Both the position numbers and the translations under genes were made by a program. The notes beneath the pieces were generated by a model, which saw only the letters and a list, made by a program, of their open reading frames with translations, did not search any database and was not told the origin of the DNA. Below, in pieces: positions 28,257 through 41,760 of a stretch of DNA of 64,000 nt; the stretch's first letter is position 1; each line of letters starts with the position of its first letter. Where the stretch lies: the NCBI RefSeq assembly GCF_020283565.1, contig NC_060065.1, positions 48,782,409 to 48,846,408 on the forward strand, in the 5' to 3' direction. This DNA is from Trifolium pratense (Eukaryota > Streptophyta > Magnoliopsida > Fabales > Fabaceae).

Positions 28257-29029
28257 GTTTTGCACAAGTAGTTTGTTTGTTGTTTTGTAAAAAATATTGT
28301 ATATATCATGGTTTCTAGTTATTTAGTAAGATTTATGACTTGAAGTGAAACCCAACAATGATTTTATATACTCCATGTCTTAGGAATATTTGAACTTTTA
28401 GTTGATTGAGATATCCACTTTTTTCGACACAATGCCTTATTTTTTGTGAAATAATGTAGGTAAGTTTAGTTTAGGAGTAAAGTGAAACTTGACATTAAAC
28501 CAGGTAAGTTATATTTCAAAATAGTGTAGAAGCAAAATAATATAATACCACTGAGAAAAATGGAAAAATAATAGAATATGACTCGTTATCAATAAAAATA
28601 ATTTTATGTTGAATATTCCAATATTTTTATCAAAATTGTTGTTATTCACACCATTAAGCGGTGAGATAATATAAAAAACTAAAAAATGAGTCACATGTGT
28701 AATAACACATGCTTTCCCAATTTTCGGTAGCATTGTGATCTTGCGATAGTATAAATTTCAAATGAAATATATACTTTGTCAAAAAATAATTGAATTTTTT
28801 TTTGCGATTATTCATTAAAATTCTATTATTTGATATACATAATATTTAAATGTATTAGGAGTTATAAATCCACGATCATTTTATATTTCAAAAATATATA
28901 TAATTTTTATTCACACATGAGATGTATGACCAATGAGTCATATTTAGCAGATGAAAAATGAGGGAGAATAAATTCTTTTACAAATATATTGGTTGTGTCA
29001 TGCATATTTTTTGTGCCATTCTTAGTGGT

Positions 29030-29200
29030 TGACATTCATTTTTTTTGTTATGATAGTGGTATGAAGGGTTCCACCACACAATGTGGGTTCACCGAATTTT
29101 TTTCGTACGCATGAATCAGGAATCGAACCCCTAAATACATGCATAAGGGATTCAAGACCCTTACCTCTTGAACCAATTCATTGTTGGTAGTTGACAATCA
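29030..29200 (-). mobile_element. SINE-like element, reverse orientation
   Basis: Read on the minus strand: TTGGTTCAAGAGGTAAGGG (A-box-like), then GGGGTTCGATTCCTG (B box), then an A-rich tail. Imperfect flanking copies GTGGTTGACATTCATT and GGTAGTTGACAATCAATT look like a target-site duplication. Confidence 0.65.
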
Positions 29201-30555
29201 ATTGCCAAAGATTTATATAATATTAAAAATTATTTTTGTTTAATTTAAGTTTAATGATATATTAACTGTGTTTTTATTCTTTCCTAAATTTACCACTTAA
29301 CCTAAATTTATAATTTGTCATTAGTTAAATTTCGTAAGACTTAAATTTATAAATTAAGTTCGAAAAAGTAAATGTGTGAAGTATTTGTGTTCTTTGTTAA
29401 ATTTTGTTTCTCTTGTGTTTCATTCCTTGGATTTTCTTTCCTTTCTTGTCCTTAATTGCAGGCGCTGCCAGTTCAGGTGCTGTTTTTTTTAGCAAACCTC
29501 TGAAGCTCATAGCTTTTGGTTGCATCTCATAAGGTCCTTGCTCAGCGAATTCAGGTCGGAAGCATTCCTGCTTCTGTTTGCCTGAACTTATTTTGTGGCG
29601 GAACGCGAAAACCTAAGAGACTATAAGCGGTTTTGTTTTTTATGTGTGAAGGTGTCATAGCTAGTAATAAAGCAGAAAACTTTGACTCATCACATTAGGT
29701 TTAACTCCTCTAAAATTGGCTCATGACTCCCATGAAGCACAAATTAGAACAGACAAACAAACAATACTTTTCTTTTTAAAAAATTAAGAAAATAAAATAT
29801 ACACAAAAATTGAGGGACATAAACCTAACACAGTGCGTCCACGCCAAAGCGCGTAGGACAATAAAATATATCAACTTCTATTTAATTCTAAAAAACAAAG
29901 AAGAAGTCCTAAAAAATCGAAGCGAATGAACCGGTCGTCAACATGAAAACAATCCATGTATACCCACTACTCCCTGCAGCAAGTGATACATATATTAAAA
30001 TATCAACCTTTGACGAAACAAATCTTGTTGAACATCCAAACAAACCCAGAACCATTTGAAAGCCAGATCGAGGGATGGTTTGAAAGTAAGATTCAACGTT
30101 CTTATTAATTGTCCTTTTGATGTTTTAAGGGTACGATTTGTCACTTATTCCATTTGTCAATTATTCATATCTTTTTAAAGAAAACTAATTAATGCTATAT
30201 ATTTGGAAAACTAAAGTTTGCCTTTTTTTTTTGTTGGTAACATACAATTTTAAATTTTTGTTTTTTTACATAATATATTAAATTTATTGGAAAGAGAAAG
30301 TGTGTGAAAAAAAAAATTATTGATGAATTAAAACGAGAATATATATAATATTAAATTTATTGATTTTTATGTGTAGATTGTTTTTAGCACAAAAAATTAG
30401 ATCATTTAAGGATAAAAGATTTAAAATATTATTAATATGCAGGAGTTTTTAGGTTCAATCCTCTCTGCCTTCATTTAAACAAATAATAGATAATTTAGTA
30501 GTATATTGTTAGTAAATTAGTCAAACAAAAAAATAATATTCAAAACATTTAGGGA
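29201..30555. other. Gene-free region with one exon-like patch
   Basis: After TTGCAG at 29461 the frame reads AASSGAVFFSKPLKLIAFG before a stop. This looks like a decayed exon, but no partner exon was found. The rest is AT-rich without features. Confidence 0.35.
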
Positions 30556-30559
30556 AATA

Positions 30560-30860
30560 CTCCCTCCGTTCCTTTTTACTTGTCATTTTAGAAAAAAATA
30601 TTTGTTTCAAATTACTTGTCGTTTTGATAATTTAAGGTTATATTTTGTCTATTATACCCACACGTAAATTCCAAATATTTAGGAATAGTTGTTGAAACGA
30701 TAAAATGTTTAATATATATTTGTAAAACAATTTTTTTTCTGTTTAAAAAAAAAATTTGTTGATGAATTAAAATAAGGGTATAATAGGAAGATAAGGTGCA
30801 AAAATACACTTTCTTAATTTTTTTTCTTCTAAAACGATAAGTAAAAAGGAACGGAGGGAA
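30560..30860. repeat. Stowaway-type MITE with TA target duplication
   Basis: The ends CTCCCTCCGTTCCTTTTTAC and GTAAAAAGGAACGGAGGGA are inverted, flanked by TA (30558-30559 and 30861-30862). It splits a local duplication of ATTAGTCAAA...ATTTAGGGAAATA. Confidence 0.85.
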
Positions 30861-31143
30861 TAGTAATTAACTCCTGTTAGTAGATTAGTCAAAAAATTTA
30901 GGGAAATAGTAACTAACTCCTATATTTTTAAAATTGATAATTTTTTTATACCAAACTTACATTTCTCTTGTTAAATAATCAAGTTAATTAACTCAACATA
31001 TCTTTGATATCTTGTTACACAAGTTAACCCTATAGAGTCGTATACTATATAATAATAGCTATAATACACCAGTTTCTCTTCCACATCAATTCACAATCCT
31101 CGCAACAACAAAAAATCTCTTGAAGAGAATCACTCCCTACAGT

Positions 31144-31665
31144 ATGAAGTGCTTCTCCCGCCGTCGTTCTCGTAAAGTGACAACATCAACTAATAACATT
31201 TCTTCTTCCGCTCAACTTCGTTTCAAAGTTGAATCAAAGCCTCAAATCCACCGCAAATCCAATTGGAAGCCTTCGTTACCTACAATAATGGAGGAGGAGG
31301 ATTGGGTGGACAATTATGACGATCGAAAGAAAGATGCAGACAAGAAACCGATGAAATCTTTCGATTATTTCTCTCATCAATTGCAGTAAGTGTTTTTTTT
31401 AAAATTTTTCTTTTGTTTTAACTTATTAATGTTATTATTATTGTTACTTTTTAACAAACATTGAAATATGAGTAGTCGATATTTGTTTAATATAAAAAAT
31501 AGTATTATTTTCAATAAAAGAATTATCTTTTTTGCATCTTTAGATTACTAACTAAATTTTTCTTTTATCTTTTTTCTGGAAATTCTTTTCAGTGACAGTA
31601 GCAAGAGCACAAACAAAGAAACGCCAAAGATGATAATTTCTTTTTCGGCATTCGGCATATTTTGA
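31144..31665 (+). CDS. Small basic protein of unknown family, copy 2
   Basis: Exons 31144-31385 and 31593-31665, joined GT-AG (donor GTAAGTG, acceptor TTTTCAG), give 104 residues. Visible parts: an Arg/Lys-rich N-terminus (MKCFSRRRSRKV), a core NWKPSLPTIMEEEDWVDN at about 40-57, a Lys-rich middle, and a C-terminus PKMIISFSAFGIF. There is no signal peptide or membrane span. I do not recognise the family with confidence. The pattern W-K-P-S-L...I-x-E with a terminal FSAFG-x-F faintly recalls small stress-responsive plant proteins of the UCP031279 type. An ATG eight codons upstream (31120) is possible; I preferred 31144 because copy 1 starts with the same MKCFS. A TATA-like box lies near 31043. 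Confidence 0.65.
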
Positions 31666-31679
31666 ATTTTTCCCAAGTT

Positions 31680-32423
31680 GTATATTGTATATTGTATGAA
31701 CCGTACTTATCTAGTTGTTTAATAATATTTTTGACTGAAGTGAAACCCAATGATGATTTTATATACTTGATGTCTTGGGAACATTTGAATTTTTGGTTGA
31801 TTGAGATATCCACTTTTTTCGACACAATGTCCTATTTTTTGAATTCTTTTGTTGTGATATCTTTTTCTTTTCTTTTCATAATTTTTTTTTTTTTTTGGAT
31901 ACATAATTTATTTGTTTTTGAAAATTATGCATGTATAAAGTATGCATTAATGAAGTAGCAAAAGTTGGGATGAGGATTCCCTGCAGTTTTATTTTGGTGA
32001 AGTTCCTGCATTTAACACAAAAGCAATTGTACTTTTTATTGTTTTTGTTGAAAAACTGTTTTCTCTCTCTTGTCAAAAAAATTTATCTCTCACAATAACA
32101 CTAAATGCACCAAACTGCAGGATTTTAAGACTGCAGGAAATCCAATCTCCAAAAGTTGGATTGGATGCTCTAGGGTTATGGTATCTTTTGAGCAAATGAA
32201 AGTCCAAGAGGAATATATTACTTTTAATGTTCTCAATGTTTTGCCAATTTATTTCAAGTTTTATGAATAGATTAGATGATTTACTCGATATGGATTTGTT
32301 GAATTATTTTTTATTACAATTATTATATAATCATATCTCCTCATAAGAAAAGATTGATACATAATCACTCGAGTCCAAAAATAGTCTTCCAGATGATGAA
32401 ACACAGGTAATATCCGTCCAAAA
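31680..32423 (+). repeat. 3'-flank repeat, copy A
   Basis: Begins just after the copy 2 stop (GTATATTGTATATTGTATG) and is nearly identical to the segment after copy 3 at 38878. It lacks an internal block of about 1.5 kb present in the other copies (a junction falls near 31838) and carries a MITE at 31969-32149. Ends GAAACACAGGTAATATCCGT-like. Confidence 0.8.
31969..32149. repeat. MULE-type MITE with 10-bp target duplication
   Basis: Flanked by CAAAAGTTGG on both sides (31959-31968 and 32150-32159). The ends GATTCCCTGCAG and CTGCAGGAAATCCAATC are inverted. The sibling repeats at 33560, 39915 and 41440 show the uninterrupted target, so insertion came after duplication. Confidence 0.88.
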
Positions 32424-32433
32424 ATAGTCTTCC

Positions 32434-33826
32434 TGACTCTTGTTTAATATAAAAAATAGTATTATTTTCAATAAAAGAATTATCTTTTTTGCATCTTTAG
32501 ATTATTCACTAAATTTTTCTTTTATCTTTTTTCTGGAAATTCTTTTCAGTGACAACGCCCAAGATGATAATTTCTTTTTCGGCATTAGGCATATTTTGAA
32601 TTTTTCGCAAGTTGTATGTTTGTTTTGTTTAATAAACAATATTGTAACTGCACTTATTTAGTTATTTAGTACGATTTATGACTTGAAGTGCAACCCAGGT
32701 AAGTTTAGTTTAGGAGTAAGGGTGAAACTTAACATTAAACAAGGAAGGAACTAAACCGATCTAGAGTTATTATATCAAAAGAGTGTAGAAGCAAAAATAA
32801 TATATTACCACTAGGGAAAATTGAAAAAAAATAAAAATAGAATACAGCTCATTATCAATAAAAATATCTTTATGTTGAAGGGTCGGGTAACTTCATCACA
32901 AATGTTGTTATTCGCATCACTAAACAGCGAGATAACATGAAAAAATAATTGAGTCGCATATTTAATAACATATGTTATGTTTTCCCCAATATGTTCGGTA
33001 GCATTGCGCTCTTGCGATAGATAATGGAAGAGTTTTGGTAATGGGAATTTCAGAATGAAAAGTTGAGCTAAACTTCTATTCTATTCTACATTTCCAAACA
33101 AAATATAGGACAGCACACACACACTTAGAATTAGTGGGTTGATCATGATTCTAAAGGTGAAAAATGTTATTACTTGACTAGAGTATTTCTGAGTGTTGAT
33201 GATCTTGATGTCTAAATAAGTTTTATGAGTGAATTATGTTTTATTGTTTATGGAGTCAGTTTGTTCATAAATTTTAATGTGCATTTGTGTTCTTGTTTAA
33301 TTTTATTTCTCTTTTTTTTCATTCTTGGAGATAATTAATGGTTTAAATTTTGAGTTGTGATAACTACTACAAATTAGATTTATTTAACCTTTTAAAATAT
33401 AAATAATTTTTTGAAATCAAGTTTGTAAAAATATTTTTGAATTCTTTTGTTGTGATATCTTTTTCTTTTCTTTTCATAATTTTTTTTTTTTTTTGGATAC
33501 ATAATTTATTTGTTTTTGAAAATTATGCATGTATAAAGTATGCATTAATGAAGTAGCAAAAGTTGGATTGGATGCTCTAGGGTTATGGTATCTTTTGAGC
33601 AAATGAAAGTCCAAGAGGAATATATTACTTTTAATGTTCTCAATGTTTTGCCAATTTATTTCAAGTTTTATGAATAGATTAGATGATTTACTCGATATGG
33701 ATTTGTTGAATTATTTTTTATTACAATTATTATATAATCATATCTCCTCATAAGAAAAGATTGATACATAATCACTCGAGTCCAAAAATAGTCTTCCAGA
33801 TGATGAAACACAGGTAATATCCGTAC
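32434..33826 (+). repeat. 3'-flank repeat, copy B1, with decayed exon 2
   Basis: Starts with intron-like sequence, acceptor TTTTCAG and a shortened exon 2 in which the family frame is lost (TTTCTTTTTCGGCATTAGGC). The following 1.2 kb matches the flanks of copies 2 and 3. No exon 1 is present, so it cannot make the family protein. Confidence 0.8.
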
Positions 33827-33839
33827 ACATTCACACTTC

Positions 33840-34077
33840 TCTTTAATATGCTATTGAGACACATAAAGATTAACGGCATTTAAAAAAAATACAAAAACCG
33901 TTAATTTTAATGTATCTCAATAACATATCAAATGATTTTGGATTTATTTGAAATTTTACACAAATGATCTATATGATGTAAACTTTCAATCCAACGGTGG
34001 ATTTTATAAAATTTATATCGGTTAAAATGTTATTGAGAGGTGTAACATTTGGTGTCAAACTAGTTGGTGTCAACGGA
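33840..34077. repeat. Foldback element between repeats B1 and B2
   Basis: TATTGAGACACATAAAGATTAACGG and CCGTTAATTTTAATGTATCTCAATA-type arms face each other. AAACTTTCAATCCAACGGTG matches the element at 21300-21600. Confidence 0.65.
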
Positions 34078-34080
34078 TCC

Positions 34081-35470
34081 TGACTCTTGTTTAATATAAA
34101 AAATAGTATTATTTTCAATAAAAGAATTATCTTTTTTGCATCTTTAGATTATTCACTAAATTTTTCTTTTATCTTTTTTCTGGAAATTCTTTTCAGTGAC
34201 AACGCCCAAGATGATAATTTCTTTTTCGGCATTAGGCATATTTTGAATTTTTCGCAAGTTGTATGTTTGTTTTGTTTAATAAACAATATTGTAACTGCAC
34301 TTATTTAGTTATTTAGTACGATTTATGACTTGAAGTGCAACCCAGGTAAGTTTAGTTTAGGAGTAAGGGTGAAACTTAACATTAAACAAGGAAGGAACTA
34401 AACCGATCTAGAGTTATTATATCAAAAGAGTGTAGAAGCAAAAATAATATATTACCACTAGGGAAAATTGAAAAAAAATAAAAATAGAATACAGCTCATT
34501 ATCAATAAAAATATCTTTATGTTGAAGGGTCGGGTAACTTCATCACAAATGTTGTTATTCGCATCACTAAACAGCGAGATAACATGAAAAAATAATTGAG
34601 TCGCATATTTAATAACATATGTTATGTTTTCCCCAATATGTTCGGTAGCATTGTGCTCTTGCGATAGATAATGGAAGAGTTTTGGTAATGGGAATTTCAG
34701 AATGAAAAGTTGAGCTAAACTTCTATTCTATTCTACATTTCCAAACAAAATATAGGACAGCACACACACACTTAGAATTAGTGGGTTGATCATGATTCTA
34801 AAGGTGAAAAATGTTATTACTTGACTAAAGTATTTCTGAGTGTTGATGATCTTCATGTCTAAATAAGTTTTATGAGTGAATTATGTTTTATTGTTTATGG
34901 AGTCAGTTTGTTCATAAATTTTAATGTGTGTTTGTGTTCTTGTTAAATTCTGTTTATCTTCTTTTTCATTCTTGGTGATAATTAATGGTTGAAATTTTGA
35001 ATTGTGATAACTACTACAAAATAGATTTATTTAACCTTTAAAAATGTAAATAATTTTTTAAAATCAAAGTTTGTGAAAATATTTTTGAATTCTTTTGTTG
35101 TGATCTTTTTCTTTTCTTTTCATAATTTATTTGTTTTTTAAAATTATGCATGTATAAAGTATAAGTATGCATTAATGAGGTAGCAAAAGTTGGATGCTCT
35201 AGTGTTATGGTATCTTGTTGAATTATTTTTTATTGCAATTATTATATAATCATATATCTCCTCATAAGAAAAAATTGATACATAATCACTCGAGTCCAAA
35301 AATAGTCTTCCATAACTCTGGACTGTATTTGGGAGAAAACTGAAACTACTTGATGTCATAACTCGTCCCGAACTTTGGACTACTAGGGTTCACTTCCCCT
35401 AGAAACCAGAGGGTGAAATAAAAATAGTCTTCCAGATGATGAAACACATGTAATATCCGTACACATACGT
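34081..35470 (+). repeat. 3'-flank repeat, copy B2
   Basis: Repeats B1 with a period of 1647 bases. The first about 850 bases differ by only a few substitutions (for example TTGCGCTC versus TTGTGCTC), so this is a very recent duplication; the later part is more diverged. Confidence 0.85.
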
Positions 35471-35639
35471 ACTTCTCTTTAATCTTTCTTAAAAGAAATT
35501 ATTTGTGTTTCACCCAATTCATTAGATGATTTTCTTTTTTGTTATTCACAATTTGAATGATGTTAGTGACGGTTTAAATTCATTAACATTCAAGGTACAT
35601 ACAATTCAACTAATTCATTAACACTCTTCTTAAGTAAAT

Positions 35640-36510
<871 letters not shown>

Positions 36511-36838
36511 TCACTACCGTAACTACCTCAAATCTCACCATCAAAATTTACTAGTTCTGTTTGCGGCAAAACAAACAACTACCTATATAATGAATAGGAA
36601 AAAACAAAGGTCATTTTTTCATCCATGTCTGAGTATATCGGATAAAAGATTTATAGATCACCAACATAATTTATGAGTCATTCTAGAGTTGCCCAAAATA
36701 AATATCTTTCTATTTTATTTATAGAAACTAGCGGGTCAGGCAGGCCTGTTCCGCGCCTGCCTATGTCTAACTTATGTCCAAAATAAAAAGTCTTTTGTTA
36801 CGGTGAGTTTGATAAAAAAATATTTTTGCTGCAAATCT

Positions 36839-37029
36839 CATGTATTCTCTTTATAGAAGAAAGGAAATAAAACCACCAAACACTTTATGCACCGAAGTTA
36901 GTTTTAATTTTGATATTTGAGAGCAGTTTTTTTTTTTTTTGGATTATTGATCAATGGAAGTTTTTGAAGGGTAAAATTGACAATAAGAAAAGTCCAGCCC
37001 AAACTCATCTATCATTTTTATATATTAGT
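36839..37029. repeat. 191-bp direct repeat, first copy
   Basis: Nearly identical to 37293-37483, starting CATGTATTCTCTTTATAGAA and ending TATATATTAGT. Both are preceded by AACTAGCGGG. Confidence 0.9.
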
Positions 37030-37292
37030 TGTCTGGTGTATGATAATATGATCGAAAACTATTTTTCTATTATTTTGAAACATATGGAGTAGTAATATTA
37101 GTTATTCATAAAAATTCAAATTTAATTCATCCTTCAATAAAAAAATTAACCTTTTGCAAGAAAGATTTCTATAATGTATTAAAGATGACCGTTGAAAAAA
37201 TTAAAAACATTTCAGCACAAAAATAATAAAAATTCATATTTAATTCATCCATTTTTTAATATAATTTATCTTTTATATATCAACTAGCGGGC

Positions 37293-37483
37293 CATGTATT
37301 CTCTTTATAGAATAAAGGAAATAAAACCACCAAACACTTTATGCACCGAAGTTAGTTTTAATTTTGATATTTGAGAGCAGTTTTTTTTTTTTTTGGATTA
37401 TTGATCAATGCAAGTTTTTGAAGGGTAAAATTGGCAATAAGAAAAGTTCAACCCAAACTCATCTATCATTTTTATATATTAGT
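37293..37483. repeat. 191-bp direct repeat, second copy
   Basis: Second copy of 36839-37029, with a handful of substitutions. The segment between the two contains AT-rich, non-coding sequence. Confidence 0.9.
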
Positions 37484-37489
37484 ATAGAT

Positions 37490-38420
37490 TAAATGAGAGC
37501 TTAAAAGGCAAGACAAATAAATTACACGAAAATTAAACGATAAATTGTAATCTTTAAAGTATTAGTTAACATCAACTTTTGAATATATATGAACCCAGAC
37601 ATGATCCAAAAGTAAATATGGTCCTTCTTAACCATGGTATTGGTCAATTGAATATATCTTGGCTCTGGTTGGTTAATTGATTTCTTTTCTTTTTTTTATT
37701 CTCAGACTCCCGATGTTGGTGACTCCACTACGATTTAAATCCAGGTCTCCTTGTTATGAGCAAGTTGTTTCCACTTGATCACCACCACATTTGATATAAA
37801 AAAGGCCTTCATTTAGGGAGAAAATACATTTTATTATGGTTAAATCTCTATATATGCTATACTAAAACTCTTAATAACTTGTCGTGATGAGCTTAACGTA
37901 AGGAATATATATTTTATATGTAGGTTACTTGCTTAATAAGTAGTTCGTTAGTTTGTAGATTTGTTTATAGTTATGTAGATTACTTGTTTAATAAGTAATT
38001 AGTTTAGTGATGACTTGTTAGGAAATTTTTTTGACTAAACTTGTTAGGAGATTTAATTTGTTATTGTTGGGAGTTTGTCTTAAAACTATTTTGTAACAAA
38101 CTTGTATATATTCATTGGCCTACATATATGTTGAGAATAATATGTCTAACTAATTTTTGAAGATTTTAGATTGAGATATTTTTTAGATTTATAATTAAAA
38201 TAAAGATAATTTAAGAATTTATCATTTAAGATTTGTTTAGAATATTTAGGATATATATCTTTAGAATTTTTAGGAATAGTTTGTTATTTTTAAAAATATG
38301 ATTTATAAGTTTGTTATTTGTGTAGCTATAAATAAGTGTCATATAATAAAACAACAATATATATTATCATCAGAAGAGTTTCTTCACGAAGTTCCTCAAT
38401 CCATCCCTACTGTGATTGAT
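37490..38420. other. Gene-free stretch upstream of copy 3
   Basis: No exon seen. A TATA-like AGCTATAAATAAG at about 38325 probably belongs to the downstream small-protein gene. Confidence 0.45.
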
Positions 38421-38853
38421 ATGATGAAGTTTTTTCATGGTTGTTTTCACTCCCGAGTGAAGCCAATAACAAACCGTTCTTCGTCGAATAATGGTCGTCA
38501 CCAACAAATGGCTCGCAATAATCGCCACACGACTCAACGCTGGAAGCCGTCACTTTCACCTATTGAAGAGGATCCTGTCCACATGATCGAGGAACACAGC
38601 AACAATATTGATAGAAAATCACATTCGGTCAAAAATGTATCTCATCAGTCACCAACCAAGAAATCATCATCTTTCGGTTGTCTCTCACACCAATCACGGT
38701 AAGTGTGTGTGTGTGTTTTTTTGTTACTTACTGATATTATTATTTGTATTAAGTTTATTCATTAAGTTTTTCTTTTGTTTGCTTTTCAGCAACAACACGA
38801 GAAGGGAAAAGCCCGGGTTGATCATATCATTTTCGGCATTCGGCATGTTTTGA
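38421..38853 (+). CDS. Small basic protein of unknown family, copy 3
   Basis: Exons 38421-38698 and 38790-38853 (donor GTAAGTG, acceptor TTTTCAG) give 113 residues. Order: MMKFFHGCFHSR, an Asn/Arg/His-rich stretch, the core RWKPSLSPIEED (about 40-51), a Ser/Lys-rich region and the C-terminus PGLIISFSAFGMF. Layout, intron phase, core and tail match copy 2, but most other residues differ. No signal peptide or membrane span is visible. The start could equally be the second Met. The frame extends further upstream (to 38298), but that part resembles nothing in the family. Confidence 0.62.
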
Positions 38854-38877
38854 GTTTTGCTCAAATTGTTTCTTTTG

Positions 38878-40250
38878 TATATTGTATATTGTATGAACCG
38901 TACTTATCTAGTTGTTTAATAATATTTTTGACTGAAGTGAAACCCAATGATGATTTTATATACTTGATGTCTTGGGAACATTTGAATTTTTGGTTGATTG
39001 AGATATCCACTTTTTTCGACACAATGTCCTATTTTTTGTGAAGTAATGTAGGTAAGTTTAGTTTAGGAGTAAGGGTGAAACTTAACATTAAACTAGGAAG
39101 GAACCAAACCGATCTCTAGAGTTATTATATCAAAAGAGTGTAGAAGCAAAAATAATATATTACCACTAGGGAAAATTGAAAAAAAAAATAAAAATAAAAT
39201 ACGGCTCATTATCAATAAAAGTATCTTTATGTTGAAGGGTCGGGTAACTTCATCACAAATGTTGTTATTCGCATCACTAAGCAGCGAGATAACATGAAAA
39301 ATAATTGAGTTGCGTATGTAATAACATATGTTATGTTTTCCCCATTATGTTCGGTAGCATTGCGCTCTTGCGATAGATAATGGAAGAGTTTTGGTAAGGG
39401 GAATTTCAGAATGAAAAGTTGAGCTAAACTTCTATTCTGTTCTACATTTCCAAACAAAATATAGGACATCACACACACACTTAGAATTAGTGGGTTGATC
39501 ATGATTCTAAAGGTGAAAAATGTTATTACTTGACTAGAGTATTTCTGAGTGTTGATGATCTTCATGTCTAAATAAGTTTTATGAGTGAATTATGTTTTAT
39601 TGTTTATGGAGTCAGTTTGTTCATAAATTTTAATGTGCATTTGTGTTCTTGTTTAATTTTATTTCTCTTTTTTTTCATTCTTGGAGATAATTAATGGTTT
39701 AAATTTTGAGTTGTGATAACTACTACAAATTAGATTTATTTAACCTTTTAAAATATAAATAATTTTTTGAAATCAAGTTTGTAAAAATATTTTTGAATTC
39801 TTTTGTTGTGATATCTTTTTCTTTTCTTTTCATAATTTATTTTTTTTTGGATACATAATTTATTTGTTTTTGAAAATTATGCATGTATAAAGTATGCATT
39901 AATGAAGTAGCAAAAGTTGGATTGGATGCTCTAGGGTTATGGTATCTTTTGAGCAAATGAAAGTCCAAGAGGAATATATTACTTTTAATGTTCTCAATGT
40001 TTTGCCAATTTATTTCAAGTTTTATGAATAGATTAGATGATTTACTCGATATGGATTTGTTGAATTATTTTTTATTACAATTATTATATAATCATATCTC
40101 CTCATAAGAAAAGATTGATACATAATCACTCAAGTCCAGAAATAGTCTTCCAGATGATGAAACACAGGTAATATCCGTACACATACGTACTTCTCTTTAA
40201 TCTTTCTTAAAAGAAATTATTTGTGTTTTCTTTTTATTTAAAAGTCTTTC
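38878..40250 (+). repeat. 3'-flank repeat, copy C
   Basis: Begins 25 bases after the stop of copy 3. It matches copy A at its start and B1 afterwards with very few differences, and contains the undisturbed target site of the MITE found in copy A. Confidence 0.85.
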
Positions 40251-40364
40251 AACTATTCGTTGACTTTTTTATTTAAAAGTCTTCTAATATGAACACATTA
40301 GATGATTTTTGTTTTTGTTATTCACAATTTGAATGATGTTATTGGCAGTTTAAATTCACTCAAG

Positions 40365-40932
40365 AGAATTGAAGACTATAAATATGTGAAGCCTCAGACC
40401 TATTCACTCATGTAATCTAAACCGTGTTTACTAAAAGTGTGTGTTTTAGGGTTTAGAGTTTTGTGTTAATTGTGAGTCTTTCTTGTGTCACTTTGATGCA
40501 AGTTTAGGACTGTGTCTTGGTTGTTGATTGTAAACTACTCCTAAGCTTTGAAGCACAGAGTTAGTGTGTGTGTTTCACTTGAGAGCTTTTAAGCGAGAGT
40601 AAAATTTAGTTTCTTAGGAGTGTGTCTCCATCTTGATCGTTATAAAGTTGACAACAATACAATACGTGTTGTTAGAGGGAATTTGGGACGGTGTCTCATT
40701 ATCTAAGAGGTTCCTAGGTAGGATTGCACGGGTAGTGTCTAGGCGAGAAGTCAAGTACCGAGTGTTGGTCGAGGGCTTTGAACTAGAGCTATTATAGTGG
40801 ATTCATTCCTGGATTGGTATCCCCCAGAGTAGGTGACGTTGCACTGAACTGGGTTAACAAACGATCTGTGTTATTTATTATTCTGCTATTTATCGCTTTA
40901 TTATATTCAGCGTCTATCTTGCTACAACACAT
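40365..40932 (+). mobile_element. LTR fragment (copia-like), copy 1
   Basis: Has a TATA box (GACTATAAATATG, 40372) and the typical LTR tail (GGATTGGTATCCCCCAGAG, then CGCTTTATTATATTCAGC). The last about 465 bases are almost identical to 44656-45120. It lies at the boundary between flank repeats C and D, without internal genes. Confidence 0.65.
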
Positions 40933-40939
40933 ATTGTTA

Positions 40940-41760
40940 TTGAAAATTAGAATTAGTGGGTTGATCATGATTCCAAAGGTATAATCCTTATTGATTGACA
41001 CAAAATATAGGACAGCACACACACACTTAGAATTAGTGGGTTGATCATGATTCTATAAAGGTGAAAAATGTTATTAATTGACTAGAGTATTTCTGAGTGT
41101 TGATGATCTTCATGTCTAAATAAGTTTTATGAGTGAATTATGTTTTATTGTTTATGGAGTCAGTTTGTTCATAAATTTTAATGTGTATTTGTGTTCTTGT
41201 TAAATTCTGTTTCTCTTTTTTTTTATTCTTGGAGATAATTAATGGTTGAAATTTTGAATTGTGATAACTACTACAAAATAGATTTATTTAACCTTTTAAA
41301 ATATAAATAATTTTTTTAAATTAAAGTTTGTGAAAATATTTTTGAATTCTTTTGTTGTGATCTTTTTCTTTTCTTTTCATAATTTATTTGTTTTTGAAAA
41401 TTATGCATGTATAAAGTATAAGTATGCATTAATGAGGTAGCAAAAGTTGGATTGGATGCTCTAGTGTTATGGTATCTTTTGAGCCAATGAAACTCCAAAC
41501 GGAATATATTATTTTTAATGTTCTCAATGTTTTGCCAATTTATTGCAAGTTTTATGAATTATTTTTTATTGCTCTAGTGTTATGGTATCTTGTTGAATTA
41601 TATTTTATTGCAATTATTATATAATCATATATCTCCTCATAAGAAAAGATTGATACATAATCACTCGAGTCCAAAAATAGTCTTCCATAACTCTGGACTG
41701 CATTTGGGAGGATACTGGAACTACTTGATGTCATAACTCGTCCCGAACTCTGGACTACTT
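40940..41760 (+). repeat. 3'-flank repeat, copy D (partial, rearranged)
   Basis: Starts with a doubled TTAGAATTAGTGGGTTGATC motif (40947 and 41027), follows the B2 version, and repeats ATTATTTTTATTG-type ends near 41560-41600. Confidence 0.75.

Noticed and set aside
28009..28290. 93-codon frame with a poly-Ile run
   Set aside because: Produced by the ATT microsatellite in the copy 1 intron; not a protein.
32440..32661. 73-codon frame repeated at 34087-34308 as a possible gene pair
   Set aside because: It spans intron-like sequence, an acceptor and a frame-lost exon 2; identity reflects recent DNA duplication, not coding constraint.
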